A stretch of 64,000 nt of DNA, taken from contig JAFFJZ010000016.1 in NCBI GenBank assembly GCA_018340375.1, positions 3,789,372 to 3,853,371 of the forward strand, given 5' to 3'. This document shows, one piece after another, positions 1-11,215 of the stretch. How positions within the stretch are numbered: the first letter of the stretch is position 1; the number at the start of each line of letters is the position of its first letter. Both the position numbers and the translations under genes were made by a program. The notes below the pieces were generated by a model that worked only from the letters and a program-made list of their open reading frames with translations, had not been told where the DNA came from and did not search any database. This DNA is from Gonatopus flavifemur. Its lineage: Eukaryota > Arthropoda > Insecta > Hymenoptera > Dryinidae.

Positions 1-276
1 GGCAGAGGAGTGAAGCTTTATTTCGGATCAGACGATATTGTACGCGGGGTAGATCTAAAAACGTCCAGAAGAGTTTCAAAACGTCCCATGTCTAAAATAT
101 GTTGTTCGCCTTCCCAAGGTAATGATGATTCTCAATTTCATTCCATTTCAAACATAAAAAATATGTATTTGTATTTTTCACGATCCTAAATATTCCGAAG
201 AGAATTTTATGTACTCGTTTATATAATTAACGGCTTTATTGTACTTTCCATTGTCATATTATATTATTCGACTATT
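1..276. other. Unassigned AT-rich sequence
   Basis: No coding frame, inverted repeat or recognisable element was seen. It ends at the TA target duplication of the mariner that follows. Confidence 0.5.
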
Positions 277-278
277 TA

Positions 279-308
279 CGAGGTGTGTTCAAAAAGTAAG
301 GTGACTTT
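279..308 (+). repeat. Mariner A terminal inverted repeat, low-coordinate end
   Basis: Thirty bases that match the reverse complement of 1550-1579. TA at 277-278 is the target duplication. Confidence 0.95.
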
Positions 309-328
309 GTATTTTTAAGAAAAAATAT

Positions 329-1373
329 TTATTCATATTTATCAATATTTATGCTGTCCCCTTCAAAGTAATCCCCCTCAGATACAATACACTTATGCCA
401 ACGGTTTTTCCAATCCTCAAAGCACTTCTCATAAGCACTTTTCGGTATAGCCTTGAGCTCTCCCAGCGATGCAGTCTTTATCTCTTCAATCGTTGCAAAT
501 CTCCGTCCTTTCATAGGTCTCTTTAGTTTTGGGAACAAGAAAAAGTCACATGGGGCCAAATCCGGTGAATATGGTGGCTGAGGCATGATTGTGATGTTGT
601 TTTTGGCCAAAAAATCTCTCACAAGCAAAGATGAGTGAGCAGGGGCATTATCGTGATGCAAAAGCCATGAATTATTTTTCCACAATTCTGGACGTTCTCT
701 TCGTATTGCTTCTCGCAAATGGCGCATAACTTCAAAATAATACTGTTTATTAACCGTACGACCATATGGTAAGAACTCCTGATGCACTACGCCATGGTGA
801 TCGAAGAAAACAGTGAGCAAAACTTTTGACACACTTGACATTTGATCAAACTTGGCGTGCTTTTTTCGGTCTTGGCTCATCTGGGGTCTTCCATTGGGAC
901 GATTGGACTTTGGTTTCGACATCATAACCATATACCCATGATTCGTCACCAGTTATGACCCTTTTGAGTAAATCTGGGTCGTCGTTGACGTCATTCTTTT
1001 GGTCAAAATTTAGCAATTTCGGAACAAACTTCGCTGACACACGTCTCATGCCCAAAACGTTAGAAAAAATTTCATGGCACGAGCCAAGCGATGAACCAAC
1101 ATCCTCAGCAACTTCTCTGATAGTGATTCGACGATTTTCCAAAACAATTTTCTTCACTGCTTGAACGTTTTCATCAGTTGGTGACGTGCTTGGGCGTCCA
1201 GAGCGAGGCTCGTCATTGGCATCTTCCCGGCCATCTTGGAAGAGTTTGTACCACTTGTGAACATTTTTTTTACTCAGAACAGTTTCACCGTATGCTACTG
1301 TCAACATTTTAAGTGTTTCGGAGCACTTTATTTTATTTTTTACACAAAATTTGATGCAAATCCTTTGATCCAT
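329..1373 (-). pseudogene. Mariner transposase, DD34D type (frameshifted)
   Basis: The gene encoded the nuclear enzyme that cuts and pastes the element through its TIRs. I start it at the ATG at 1373, in front of MDQRICIKFCVKNKIKCSET; the reading frame could begin 13 codons earlier, but the family starts near this motif. The N-terminal half holds two helix-turn-helix regions, including the HKWYKLFQDGRE segment, and then the first catalytic aspartate in TGDESW (about 947-945). The second half, in another frame, holds the second aspartate in HHDNAPAH and the third in SPDLAPCDFF. Exactly 34 residues separate these two, the mariner D34D signature. A premature stop and a one-base shift at about 815-870 divide the halves. 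The linker before TGDESW looks about ten residues short. The remnant is close to the usual 345 residues. Confidence 0.93.
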
Positions 1374-1549
1374 ATTTTTCGATAGCAAGAAATCGCCGAG
1401 CACGCAAAACACTTATAATCTTTACGCCTCTCACAACCAAACAAAAAATGCTATACACTTGAAACTTGGTACAGATGTTCGGGAAGAGTGTGCCAACATA
1501 ACAAAACAAAAAAATCGATAATCGAAAGTACGTTGCCCGCGAAATTTGA

Positions 1550-1579
1550 AAAGTCACCTTACTTTTTGAACACACCTCG
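1550..1579 (-). repeat. Mariner A terminal inverted repeat, high-coordinate end
   Basis: Reverse-complement partner of 279-308. TA at 1580-1581 completes the target duplication. Confidence 0.95.
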
Positions 1580-1581
1580 TA

Positions 1582-2213
1582 TCTAATTTTTTTGTTGAAT
1601 GTATAACATCTCAATTTATTGTTAGATCTCATATGAGAGAGGTGCATCCAACCATTGAGACTTATTGAAAGTGAAGCCTTTCAAGCAGGGCGATATGTTT
1701 CGTTTTCATACAAGTGGTGCCCTCATCATTGTTTTTCAATTACTCATTTCTTGTGGCGCCACCGCTGTACGCGACCACTGAACGCGTGGTCATTGGTTCG
1801 GCGCTCTTCTTTCCATTCCGCATTGAACAGTCACATAGAATACACGTATATTTTCAACAGACAATCGTATCAAATTATTTTACACGTTTCGAATCATCAA
1901 GAGAAAATATTCATGTACGTTAAGCTCGTACATCGTAAATGTCGCCCACCACTTGTGCCGATCAGTGATGCCAGAATTTGATCGACCAATTCGATTTACC
2001 CTCTCCATCGGACCATTTCTCGTCTCCATCATTTCAGCCGGGTGCACGCACACAATGAAACCCGTATTCATGTGATTCGGGGGTGGTCGGTTCACTTCGA
2101 ATCGGCTCGGACAATCGAGAGGGAGACAACTATCCGTCGGTCTTCCAACTGTCAACTGTTCAACCGTCAACGTTCAACTGTGATCTCAATATTTTTCACG
2201 ATCGGCCGACTCC
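1582..2213. other. Unassigned sequence between mariner A and the foldback element
   Basis: Several short open frames on both strands have no recognisable family. Short direct repeats of a CAACTGT-like word occur at about 2140-2180. Nothing supports a gene. Confidence 0.4.
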
Positions 2214-3700
2214 GTGAATTTTGAATAAAATAAAAATATTTATAATTGCGATTCACGATGAAATATAGATCTGATGCATCTCATCATTTGATTGGATTGA
2301 ATCGAATATCGGTAAATAATTCTTCAATTATTAATTACTTTTCATGAATTTCATCAGATTATTGGTTATTCTTATGACTGATTATGAAGCTTCCAAGAAC
2401 CCCTTTATGTATTCTATCAAAATTTTCAAATAGTTACGCATTTTTAATAATTATCTTGAATCTTGATGAATTTTTCAATGAATTTCATTGGAATTATCAA
2501 TCAATCGATGCTTGAAGAATTCTCAGATAGTTCGGGGGGGGGGGGGACTATGATGAATATCCTGCGATGAATTCCATAATTTTTCCTGATCAAATAATCA
2601 TTCAGGAATCACTACGATATTCCAATGGGAATAATCAAATCAACATCGATTATCAGATGGAATATCAAAATGGTGAGACTGAATATTTGATTGATTGAGT
2701 GCAATTTATTTCCAATTGACTGAATGATTAGATTTGAGCATTCAAATCGATATTTCATAATTTCACACACTATGAGTCTCTTTCCTTCGCTGAATTACTT
2801 CATAAAGGTAATATGTGGATCGAAATATTATGAGAACCCATAGCTCAGCGGCGAAAGACATGGTTATTGCAGAGGAATGGTCGAGTTCGATTCTGTGTGG
2901 GAACATTGCATTTTTTTTGTCATTTCTCTGGTGAATAATTAAATTTCACATCCGATTATTATTTTTTATTTCATTACATCGTCATGTTATCATTAATCCT
3001 AATGTTTCAAAATGCACTCGCGGATTTGGGCAAGTACTGGTTCGAGTCGATTGAAAATTTCGCAAATATTCGTGTCCGTGAGATATGGGCCAATCGATGC
3101 AGAATCTTCTGAAATGAGGGATGAATGGCACTCCAAAGGAACGTTCTTAAAAAAGTGTACTTGCAAATTTCCTCAAACCCTTTGACAAATTAATGAGAAA
3201 ATTTCAAAAATTTGTCTCCGTGAAATATAGACCGATCGATTCGAAATCTCCTGGGATGGAAAATGAACAGAACTCCAGAGGAACGTTTTCAAGAAGTGCG
3301 TTTGCAAATTTTGTACTCCTTCCCACATCACCCAAGGGGTAAAGTACAAGCGAATGCGTTTTTCCCAACCCTGAGAGGAGGAATAGCTCAATTCCAGCCA
3401 GGAATACAAATCCATCGATTTTGATTTCAGACCGGAATGATACCTCCACTAGGGAAGGAGAAGTCGTAAACTGTATATCTAACGGAGTCTCTATGTGAAC
3501 GATTTCTAAAATAGTTTGAGCTACCAGCATTTGCGTCGATTTCATAGCAGTGTATGTAAGATATGCCACAGCTGATGTAAATCACACTCTCCTGCTGTAA
3601 AATCAACTGAGATTGTGATAGCTCGTACCATTTTTCGAAATCATTCAAATTTAAACTCCATTGACTTCATAGACTCGGGAATTCCAACCAGAATATCATT
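2214..3700 (+). repeat. Foldback element, left arm (uninterrupted)
   Basis: This arm is continuous and matches the broken right arm as a reverse complement. It keeps the empty form of the LTR integration site at about 3305-3355. It carries a run of 13 G at about 2537-2549 that the other arm lacks, and a tRNA-like segment at 2832-2907. Confidence 0.85.
2832..2907 (+). other. tRNA-like segment with A-box and B-box motifs in the foldback arm
   Basis: TAGCTCAGCGG fits the Pol III A-box pattern and GAGTTCGATTCTG, about 35 bases later, fits the B box. The ends pair only partly (CCCA with TGGG), so it is not a normal tRNA gene. It looks like a tRNA-derived fossil or SINE head. A diverged copy lies in the opposite arm at about 21165-21246. 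Confidence 0.4.
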
Positions 3701-3769
3701 GTAATATAGAACTGATGTCAAACACATCAATTCCATTGAACTTCATTCTGATTTCGATACAATACACCC

Positions 3770-4130
3770 AGGGGAGGAAGTTGTCAAATTTACATCTTAT
3801 GAAGTCTAAATTTGAATGATTCCAAAAAATAGTACGAGCTATCACAATCTCAGTTGATTTTACAGCAGGAGAGTGTGATTCACATCAGCTGTGGCATATC
3901 TCACATGCACTGTTGTGAAATCGACGCAAATTCCGGTAGCTCAAACTATTTTAGAAATCGTCCAAATAGAGACTCCGTAAGATATACAGTTTACGACTTC
4001 TCCTTCCTTAGTGGAGGTATCATTTTGATCTGAAATCAAGATCGATGGATTTGTATTCCTGGCTGGATTGGGCTATTTCTCTTCCCAGGGTTGAAAAAAA
4101 CGCGTCCGCTTGTACTTTACCCCTTGGGTG
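3770..4130 (-). repeat. Foldback element, inner part of the right arm
   Basis: Reverse complement of about 3305-3680. It ends at the GGTG target site (4127-4130) where the LTR element inserted and resumes at 20879. Confidence 0.85.
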
Positions 4131-5624
4131 TGTTACGTAGTGAAACAGAGTTTCACTCTGTAGCAAATTTATTTATTTATCGACACGACCTGAGCGGCTA
4201 GGGCGAGTCGCTTATGTGGGTTTGTTCGAATTCTAAGTTCGCCGAAGGTTGTAAAGAGACCTAGGGCGGCAACCGTAGTCGTATTCTCAAAGAAAACTTC
4301 AGTGTAAATACTCAAGAATTGCGAATGAAAATTGGCATGAAATGAAGATGTGCAGTTTGGAGATAGTGAAAGAGAAGATCATTTAGTAAGGAAAGTGACA
4401 AATATATTTCTCTATTTAAATCCAGAATGAAATTACATTGATACTTGGAGTTATGTGAGTGTAGAAAAACGTGTGTGTGTTTGTGTAATACAGTTTTCTT
4501 TCTTACTCTTCGTTGTCTATTGGAAACCGTTGGTGATCCCGCTGGAGCTGTCCCTGAAGGGAGCAGTGTGGATGGTTGGACGTTAATGAGGAACAAATGG
4601 AGCCAAAATTCGGAGCCTAGGTCCCTCGTTTTGGATGGTGGTTCGCGCACTGAATTTACTCTACGATATTTCTTATTTAATCTAACTCAAAGATGAATCT
4701 TTGAGTGCGAAAATGAATTGAATGAAATGAGAGCGTTAATAGTCGGTTCTTCTGACAAGGTGGAATTTGTCGGAAAAGAATGTACCGGCACGTGGAACTT
4801 GTGAGACGATGTCACGGTACCCAAAGACTAGTTTGCAACTTTGATTCGTAAGGCCGCGAATTACACGATCTCTTGTACAAGGCGTGTCCCCGATAAATCC
4901 CGAAAATGTACTCTGGTGTTTTAATCATGCATGCTCTATTTACAAGAGTGCAGATTTCTTAATTATGGGAGTGGGGAATCGCGTGATTGCGTTTTCAGCC
5001 GTATTCAGCAAAGTTCCACGGTTGTTATGCTTAATAATTTCGTAGTGTGTGCGAGAAGGGAAAGAGGTATTAGAAAAGGAAGGAAACAAAGGTGCATAGC
5101 GTACTTTGGACTCTGCTCGAAGCATCATCAGCGATTTTCAAAGTCGACGTGTATTTCAAAGATTGTATGAATCGCTTAAAGTCATCTGAAAGAAAATAAT
5201 AATTGAATTGTGTCTAGTCCAAAATGTTCACAATTGGAAAGGTGTTTATGGTCTAATGGTATTTTTTTTTGAGAAACTATGTTTCAGTAAATGGAAATAA
5301 ATTGATGAAAGAATGCAGAAGAGAAAGATCGAAAAGAAATCAAGGTGGCTACGGAATTTCGTAGTCGTGAATCTCGTATAATCGAATGTGACCGGATGTA
5401 AGATTGCTGAGGTTGCAATCGTGGTTCACTTTGGTGATTTCTGTTCGTTCTTAGGAAGCTTGATATTTGAACTATATGAGATAATGTTCAAAGAGTAAGG
5501 ATCGAGAAAGCGAACACGAAGTTGGACGAATGAATTGCGTTTTCTAATATCATTATTATATTGTATAGCTTCCTGGAAACAATTACGAATAAACACAATA
5601 GATGAGGTTGGTTGGCACATCACA
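4131..5624 (-). repeat. 3' LTR of the errantivirus-like element
   Basis: It matches 19361-20874 as a direct repeat. On the plus strand it begins TGTTACGTAGTGAAACAGAG and ends TTGGCACATCACA, so it has TG...CA boundaries on both strands. It abuts the polypurine tract at 5625 on its inner side and GGTG on its outer side. Confidence 0.95.
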
Positions 5625-5635
5625 CCTCCCCACCC
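5625..5635 (-). other. Polypurine tract
   Basis: On the coding strand this is GGGTGGGGAGG, directly followed by the LTR start TGTGATG. That is the expected primer site for plus-strand DNA synthesis in a retroelement. Confidence 0.85.
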
Positions 5636-5951
5636 AAGAACAAGCATGGGGGAACGGAACGTTTCCACATGGTTGGACAAAGGTAAAAAAAAATGTGGAG
5701 ACCAAAAACCTGATCGTTGTGTGCTGGCGAGAAAGAGAAACGGAATCTATATGAAAATTATTTCCAAATGAAGAAAGAGAGATGAGCAGAAATGGAGAAA
5801 CAAATAATTTGTTCGGTTTTGGTCCTAAAATTCTCTTTGTTCCCGGTTCTTGTCTTATGTTATGTACTTAAAACGAAACAATATTCCGAGGCAGTGATCA
5901 GTGTTACATCAATTTGTTTCTAAAGCCTGATAGATGTTATGTAATTATTTA
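5636..5951 (-). other. Short 3' untranslated stretch between env and the polypurine tract
   Basis: Noncoding sequence between the env stop and the polypurine tract. No further motif was seen. Confidence 0.6.
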
Positions 5952-8030
5952 TCAGAGGCAGTCTGTGATATCGAGAGAGCTTGTAGATCGTGTTTTTAAT
6001 TTCGATTGTTGATCCTCAAGTTGGTTAGCTATATTTGTGTGTGGGTGTTTTGGTTTGTGTAAGCGGTGTTGTTTTGATGTTTTCATTGCAGGATATGGTT
6101 CTGGTTGAGGTAGTGGTGGTGGTGGTGGTGGTAGAGCTGGCCTAGTCGGTGCTGAATGCATTTCTTCGGTGATGTGATCTTCAGTGCGGGGATAATTGGT
6201 TCTGGGTTGTCTGAGGCGTTTTGATCTCCGTGATAAATACGTGTTATTGAAAGAACAGGTGTTTTTAAATTTTTTGTGTATCAACACAATGATTGCTATT
6301 GTTGATATGATTCCTATAAATGATGGTATTCCCATGAATGTTATGTGTGAAACAAGCTTATTCCTTTGTCGGTGTTGTATCTTTTCTGCTTCTCTTCCGA
6401 TTTCATCCAGAGATATTGCATCTTCACTGTTGTCCCAATCGTTGGTAATTGGTGATTCTTTTGTTTTCATGGATTTCACTGCTTCTATGTGTTGAGAAGT
6501 AATGTGTGATATTAGGTTCGAGATATTCAGATTTGCTTTTGGTTGGAATTGAATCAGTTTCGAAACGTTGAAACGAAGTGTAGTCATCATAACAGTCGAT
6601 TCTGTTGCAGCGGAGCATCCTGGTTCCAATTGGAAAATTCCTGTGCCTTGAATTTGAATTTTTCCTATTTGGTCGTTTGGGCAATGTATATCTATTACTT
6701 CTGTTCTGGGAATTGAGAATAGCCAGCCATGTCCTGATTTGAGCTGTTTCCAATAACTGTCTTGTGTTGGTAATATTTTTATTTTTCAGTCTGCGGGTAG
6801 TTGCTGTGGTGTTTCCAGTAATAGTTTCACTTCACAAGTTGGTCTTCTGGCTATTGATCGTAGGATTTTTGTTTGATGACAGATGTATACTTCATTTTTT
6901 TGACGGCAACTATAGAAGTCGTTTTCGGATAACAAGATGTAAAACATGTGATTTTCATCGATTGCTAGTATCTCTGCCTGTGGTTGTATGAAAGCTGATA
7001 TGAGATGATGACTGAAATTTTGGATTGTTGGAAGTTTGTATGGTTCGAAAATTTCGTAGGTTATTTTGTCTAGTAGAGGAACAGTTAGGACGAATACTGT
7101 GTGGCCCCTGACGTGTGCGATTCTGAGTGTGATTAGGCCCTTGGTGTCCCCTGATTGGAGTTCTTGAGGTGATAATGGAAATTCGAGGTGAGAATTTTGC
7201 ACTGTTTTTTGAGCTGCTTGGATGAGTTGATCTGGCGTTAGTAGCATAGGGTGAAGTATACCGTTCTTTGCGGAGGTGATGATGTCTATTATATGGCTGA
7301 GAGAGTAGTGATATTGGTCGATTAAGTGTCCTTGTTCGGTTATCCACTGTTGAAAATTTGTTTTGTATAGGTCTATTTTACTTTCACTGCGGTATTTGGT
7401 GAGTTCTGATCCCAACTGTTTTAATGATTGTGATAGATCGTGAATTTTTTGCGATTGATTTCTGAAAGATTCATGTATGCCGTGTGATTGAGATTTTATT
7501 ATGTGTGTTTGATTTGCTAGCAATCCTGCAACGTTTGATTGACCCTTATATAATTTGTCTATTTCCTCGTTGTATTTTTCTGCTTCGTCTTCACTAAATG
7601 TGCCGAAAAGTATGTGTTGGATTGATCCTACGAATGCGAATGGTGCGTTTCGTTTTGTTTTGATTTTGTGTGTTGAAATTAATTTATTTAGAATGTATTC
7701 CAATTTTATTAATGCGTTCAATTTTTGATGTAGTTGTGCACCAACGGTTGTCAGGGAACAGTCATCTATAGTGTATGTTTTGCAGATGTTTTGTCCTTTG
7801 TGTATGTGGTGGTTGAGGTCGGGGGTGAGTTTGAGTAGTTCCGAGATGTACAAAAATGTTATCAAATTCCATTCTGTATGGTATAATTTTAAATGAGATC
7901 GTTTGTCGAAGGAGATTCCAATTCCTTGTGGTGAGTTCGTGATTTCGAAATTTTTCTGTCCGGAGAGTCCATTTATAACTGATAATAAGAGGAATATCCC
8001 GTACGTAGAGTGGTGTCTCATGATATTCAT
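5952..8030 (-). pseudogene. env: Envelope glycoprotein gene (F-type, errantivirus-like), interrupted by one stop
   Basis: This encodes a class I type membrane fusion glycoprotein. The start at 8030 precedes a hydrophobic signal peptide at about residues 10-23. A basic furin-like site (K-x-K-R) lies at about residues 124-127, and a hydrophobic glycine-containing segment like a fusion peptide follows it. A long heptad-like region comes next. Near the C-terminus there is a membrane segment starting at about 6330, then a basic, proline-rich tail. One in-frame TGA at 6786-6788 divides the gene; the same frame stays open on both sides to 5952. In related insect retroviruses env is made from a spliced RNA; I could not place the splice sites. 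Its position after pol and before the polypurine tract is canonical. Confidence 0.88.
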
Positions 8031-9207
8031 TGAGTGGTGGCACTGTTCCGAATCCTGTAATCAAAAAGAAATTTGTGGTTGGAATTTATGAATCGGATTT
8101 TTGGAGTAGGTATGTAGTTGAATGTTGGGGAAGGATAGAAATAATTGCTCATTGGATTGGATCTTGAGGGTGGGTAGGTATGTTTGTTGTCTGTCTGTTT
8201 TTTTTTGAAAAAATTTTTTTTTTGTGGGGGGTTCCCTGTTTTTTTTGTCCTTTTCTCTTTTTTCTTGCCCCTCTTTTGATTTTTCTTTTGTTCATTTTAT
8301 TATTTTTTTTTTGGGGGGGGGGTTTGACAGACTGTTTTGTTTAATACTTTCTCTTTTTTTTAATGTATGTTGTTTTTTTTAAGGGGGTTCTTGTATGAAT
8401 TTCGGTGGTTTGTACACTGTCAGAATTTTCTGATGAATATTTTTGTGTTAATGGTGTCAGTAATGATTCAGTTAGATTCTCCTATCATTAAGAGAGAGAG
8501 AAGAAGAAATTGAAATTTGAGCTTTCAGGAATTTTTGACAGTGTAGGGTGTGAGGAATTGAGTGATGTTTTCTTCTGTACTCCAGTTTCTCCTGTGCTTT
8601 CTCTCGCCAAGCTTCTCCAGTGTCCTGGGAGGTTCCTTAATAAGGTGTTGATGAACAATGCGGAAGTTCGATGCAGAATTTTTACGAGAAGAGTGAGAGA
8701 GAAAAAAAAATTGAAGGGAACTGTCAACCTGTCTCACGAGAAATTATTCGTCCGAGTTGGATTTTGGTTGTGGAAGAGAGAAAAAGGAATTCATTATCAG
8801 GTTTTATACTGTTTTTAATTTCGTCTCTTCATAAATTCCTAAGTTGTAATAGTGAGTTCTGAAGGTTAGTATTTCTGGTGTGAGGTAATCTGAGGAGTCT
8901 GTTGATAACATTCTGCTGAACGTGACTTTTGCCTACGCCGGCCCTTTGTCTTGATTATTCTTTGCTCTTTAGTATTATTCGTCCGGCTGTAGTCGTAGAG
9001 TTACGAGATTCTTCGTCGTCCGTCACATAAGGACCTTTTTTTTTTTTTAAAAAAAAAGAGGAAGAAAAAAAAATGTGCTTCCCGCGTCATTGGGCGATTG
9101 AGTTTGTGGATCCTCCGTTTGAGGTAGGAGTGTTGTTCGTGTTGTAATATCTAATTTATTCGCGAAAAGCGTGTAATAATGGAAAAAATGTGTAGGATAT
9201 ACCGGCC

Positions 9208-9429
9208 TTGGTCCCGGCGGTTGGATTTGTGGGAGAGGCTCGGGAGACGGGACTCGAAATGGATGTCGATGATCTCCACTTCCTCTTTGGCCATCTGAGG
9301 GTGACAGAATTAGGCGTCCTGGACGAAGATTCAGATCAGACCGACCCGTCCAGCGGACGAGTCCTGACGGTGTGGTGTCCGCGCGTTAGGGCTTTGATCT
9401 CACTGGCCCTTCGCGCCGGACGATTCTGA
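9208..9429 (+). other. Small plus-strand open frame in a GC-rich patch (uncertain)
   Basis: A 73-codon frame runs antisense to the element. It starts at an ATG, encodes an acidic middle (DVDDLHFLFGH...DEDSDQTD) and stops at 9429. The patch is clearly richer in GC than its surroundings. No family is recognised. It could be a captured fragment, an antisense ORF or chance. Confidence 0.2.
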
Positions 9430-9639
9430 GACAATTCTTTTTTTCAATTTTTGTGCCACAATTGATGTATGTTTTTGATTGCAGTTGTTTTTGTATTTTT
9501 CTGATATTTCAAATGTAGTTTTTATATTGAAAGGTTAGTGGATTTTTCTTTTTTATTATCCTGTTCCCTCCCGTTGCTAGCGGTTTGTAACGTTCTTAAT
9601 TATGACAATTCCGAGCGTTCACAAAGGAGCGTGAAGGTT

Positions 9640-10020
9640 TTCCTTTGGAAAATTTCGGAATTTTGAGAAATTTGGGAAATTCGAGAATTTCTGAGAAATT
9701 TTGAAAAATTGAGGAATTTGGGAAATTTGAAAATTTCTGAAAATTTTTGAAAAAGTTCAGAAAATTGGGAAATTTGAGAAATCCCGAAAAATTTTGAAAA
9801 ATTGAGGAATCGGGGAAATTTGAGAATTTCCGAAAAATTTGGGAATTCCCGAAAAATTTTGAAAAAATTCGAAATTTTAAGAAATTTGGGAACTTCGAAA
9901 ATTTCTGGAAAATTTCAGTAAAGTTGAGAATTTTGAAAAATCTTGGAAATTCGAAATTCTGGGGATAAATTGAAAATTTTTGAAGTGTTTGAAAATTATC
10001 AAAAAAAGTCCGGAACATCA
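9640..10020. repeat. AT-rich degenerate minisatellite
   Basis: Variants of GAAATTTGAGAATTTCTGAA recur at irregular spacing of roughly 20-35 bases. On the minus strand this produces an open frame full of Phe, Pro, Asn and Lys that is a by-product of the repeat. Confidence 0.75.
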
Positions 10021-11132
10021 AGAGTGAAATTGAGAGAGAAATCGAAAAATTTTTAGAAATTCTAGGAAATATCGAGGGAGAAGAAAGGAAACTGTCGAGA
10101 AGCAAAAAAAAGTTTTGAATCTTTGAAATAGTTGTACAGTCTTAAAAGAGAAATTGGGAAATGTTATGTGTTGTATGTACACTGAGAGAAGTGGTAACGA
10201 TTTACTAGAAAAAATATGAATGGTCGCTCCATTGTGAGTCATCAGTCACCTCTTATGCAAAAAAAAGGTCGCCATGAGAATAAGAACGAGTGGTAACCAA
10301 TTCCATACACTCTTCTTTTTTTGTGTATGTGTATATTGTAGGTGTATTGAATTTCAATTTTGTTAACTGTCGTTCCTATTCTTTTTCCCTGAATGAATTT
10401 ATCTTCGATGACTTAGGAGAAAGCTTGTATCACGTTATACCCTGTATGTTTATATGTGGTCCGATGCTTCATCGTATTCTGTACGGTTGCGAGAAGGGAA
10501 GCAACTACGAATGGATGGAGCTCGAATAGACGGCGATAACTACATTGTTCGTGGTCCTCGTATGTTTCTTGGGTATATCATCTCTTATGTGTTAAGGAAT
10601 CGAAAGTTTCGATATTATTTTGAACATTGGAATATTATTTCATGAACAATCTGATTCGCAATTAGCGAATGTTATTTATACAAAACATGTATATCTATAC
10701 TCCTCCACACATAATTAATGTTACTTAGATGCAGATGAAGGAAAATCACTGATTCATGTATGTTTTGTATTTCGTTTTGTGGAAGATTCTGTTCTTCGTT
10801 TGTCACGTTACGTCAAGGATTAAGTTCAATGTTACGAATGGTTAGGGATGGAATAGACGGCGATAGCTCGTGCGTGGAAGCATATACTTCGATACTGTAT
10901 TGAAGCAGGTAGGTATGCATGGTGTTTCCTAGTATATCGTGCATGTGCGCGTATGCATGCATGGAATCGTATGGCATTGCTATGATTGACCGATGGGCGG
11001 GATTTATGTGGCATTGTATACTGCTTTACATTGCTTATCACTCCACTCATTTTCTTATTCTCTTTCTTTGAAGGCTTGGGTACTTTCTCTTTTTCTTTGA
11101 TCTCAGCCGTATTAATGGCTGCTCTAGAACTT

Positions 11133-11157
11133 GATATATATATATATATATATATAT
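11133..11157. repeat. TA dinucleotide microsatellite
   Basis: About twelve TA units in an uninterrupted run. Confidence 0.9.
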
Positions 11158-11215
11158 TCGTGCATTATTTTATGGCCGTAATAATGGCTGCTATGTATAA
11201 ATGAATGTATTTGCG

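Larger units (their letters stand above)
279..1579 (-). mobile_element. Mariner-family DNA transposon (copy A), 1301 bp
   Basis: The element is bounded by near-perfect 30-bp terminal inverted repeats, at 279-308 and 1550-1579, each starting CGAGGTGTGTTCAAAAAGTA. It is flanked by TA on both sides (277-278 and 1580-1581), the target duplication expected of Tc1/mariner elements. The 1.3 kb length and single transposase gene on the minus strand are typical of the family. The TIRs are almost identical, but the transposase is broken, so the copy could at most be moved by an enzyme supplied elsewhere. Confidence 0.95.
8031..11215. other. Long noncoding interval between pol and env
   Basis: Relatives have pol and env nearly touching, so 3.2 kb here is odd. 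From env outward it holds: a purine-rich tract on the coding strand (about 8200-8350); a T13/A9 block at 9039-9060; a GC-rich patch with a plus-strand open frame (9208-9429); an AT-rich minisatellite (9640-10020); a weak duplicated segment (about 10500-10545 and 10832-10875, sharing GAATAGACGGCGATA); and a TA microsatellite (about 11133-11157). I recognise no gene. Confidence 0.6.

Noticed and set aside
2832..2907. Functional tRNA gene
   Set aside because: The acceptor and T stems pair poorly and the segment belongs to a repeated foldback arm.
4445..4696. Plus-strand frame of 83 codons, repeated at 19675-19926
   Set aside because: It lies in both LTRs and has no domain. Its repetition reflects LTR identity, not gene conservation.
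9596..10105. 169-codon minus-strand Phe-Pro-rich frame as a gene
   Set aside because: It is a by-product of an AT-rich minisatellite.
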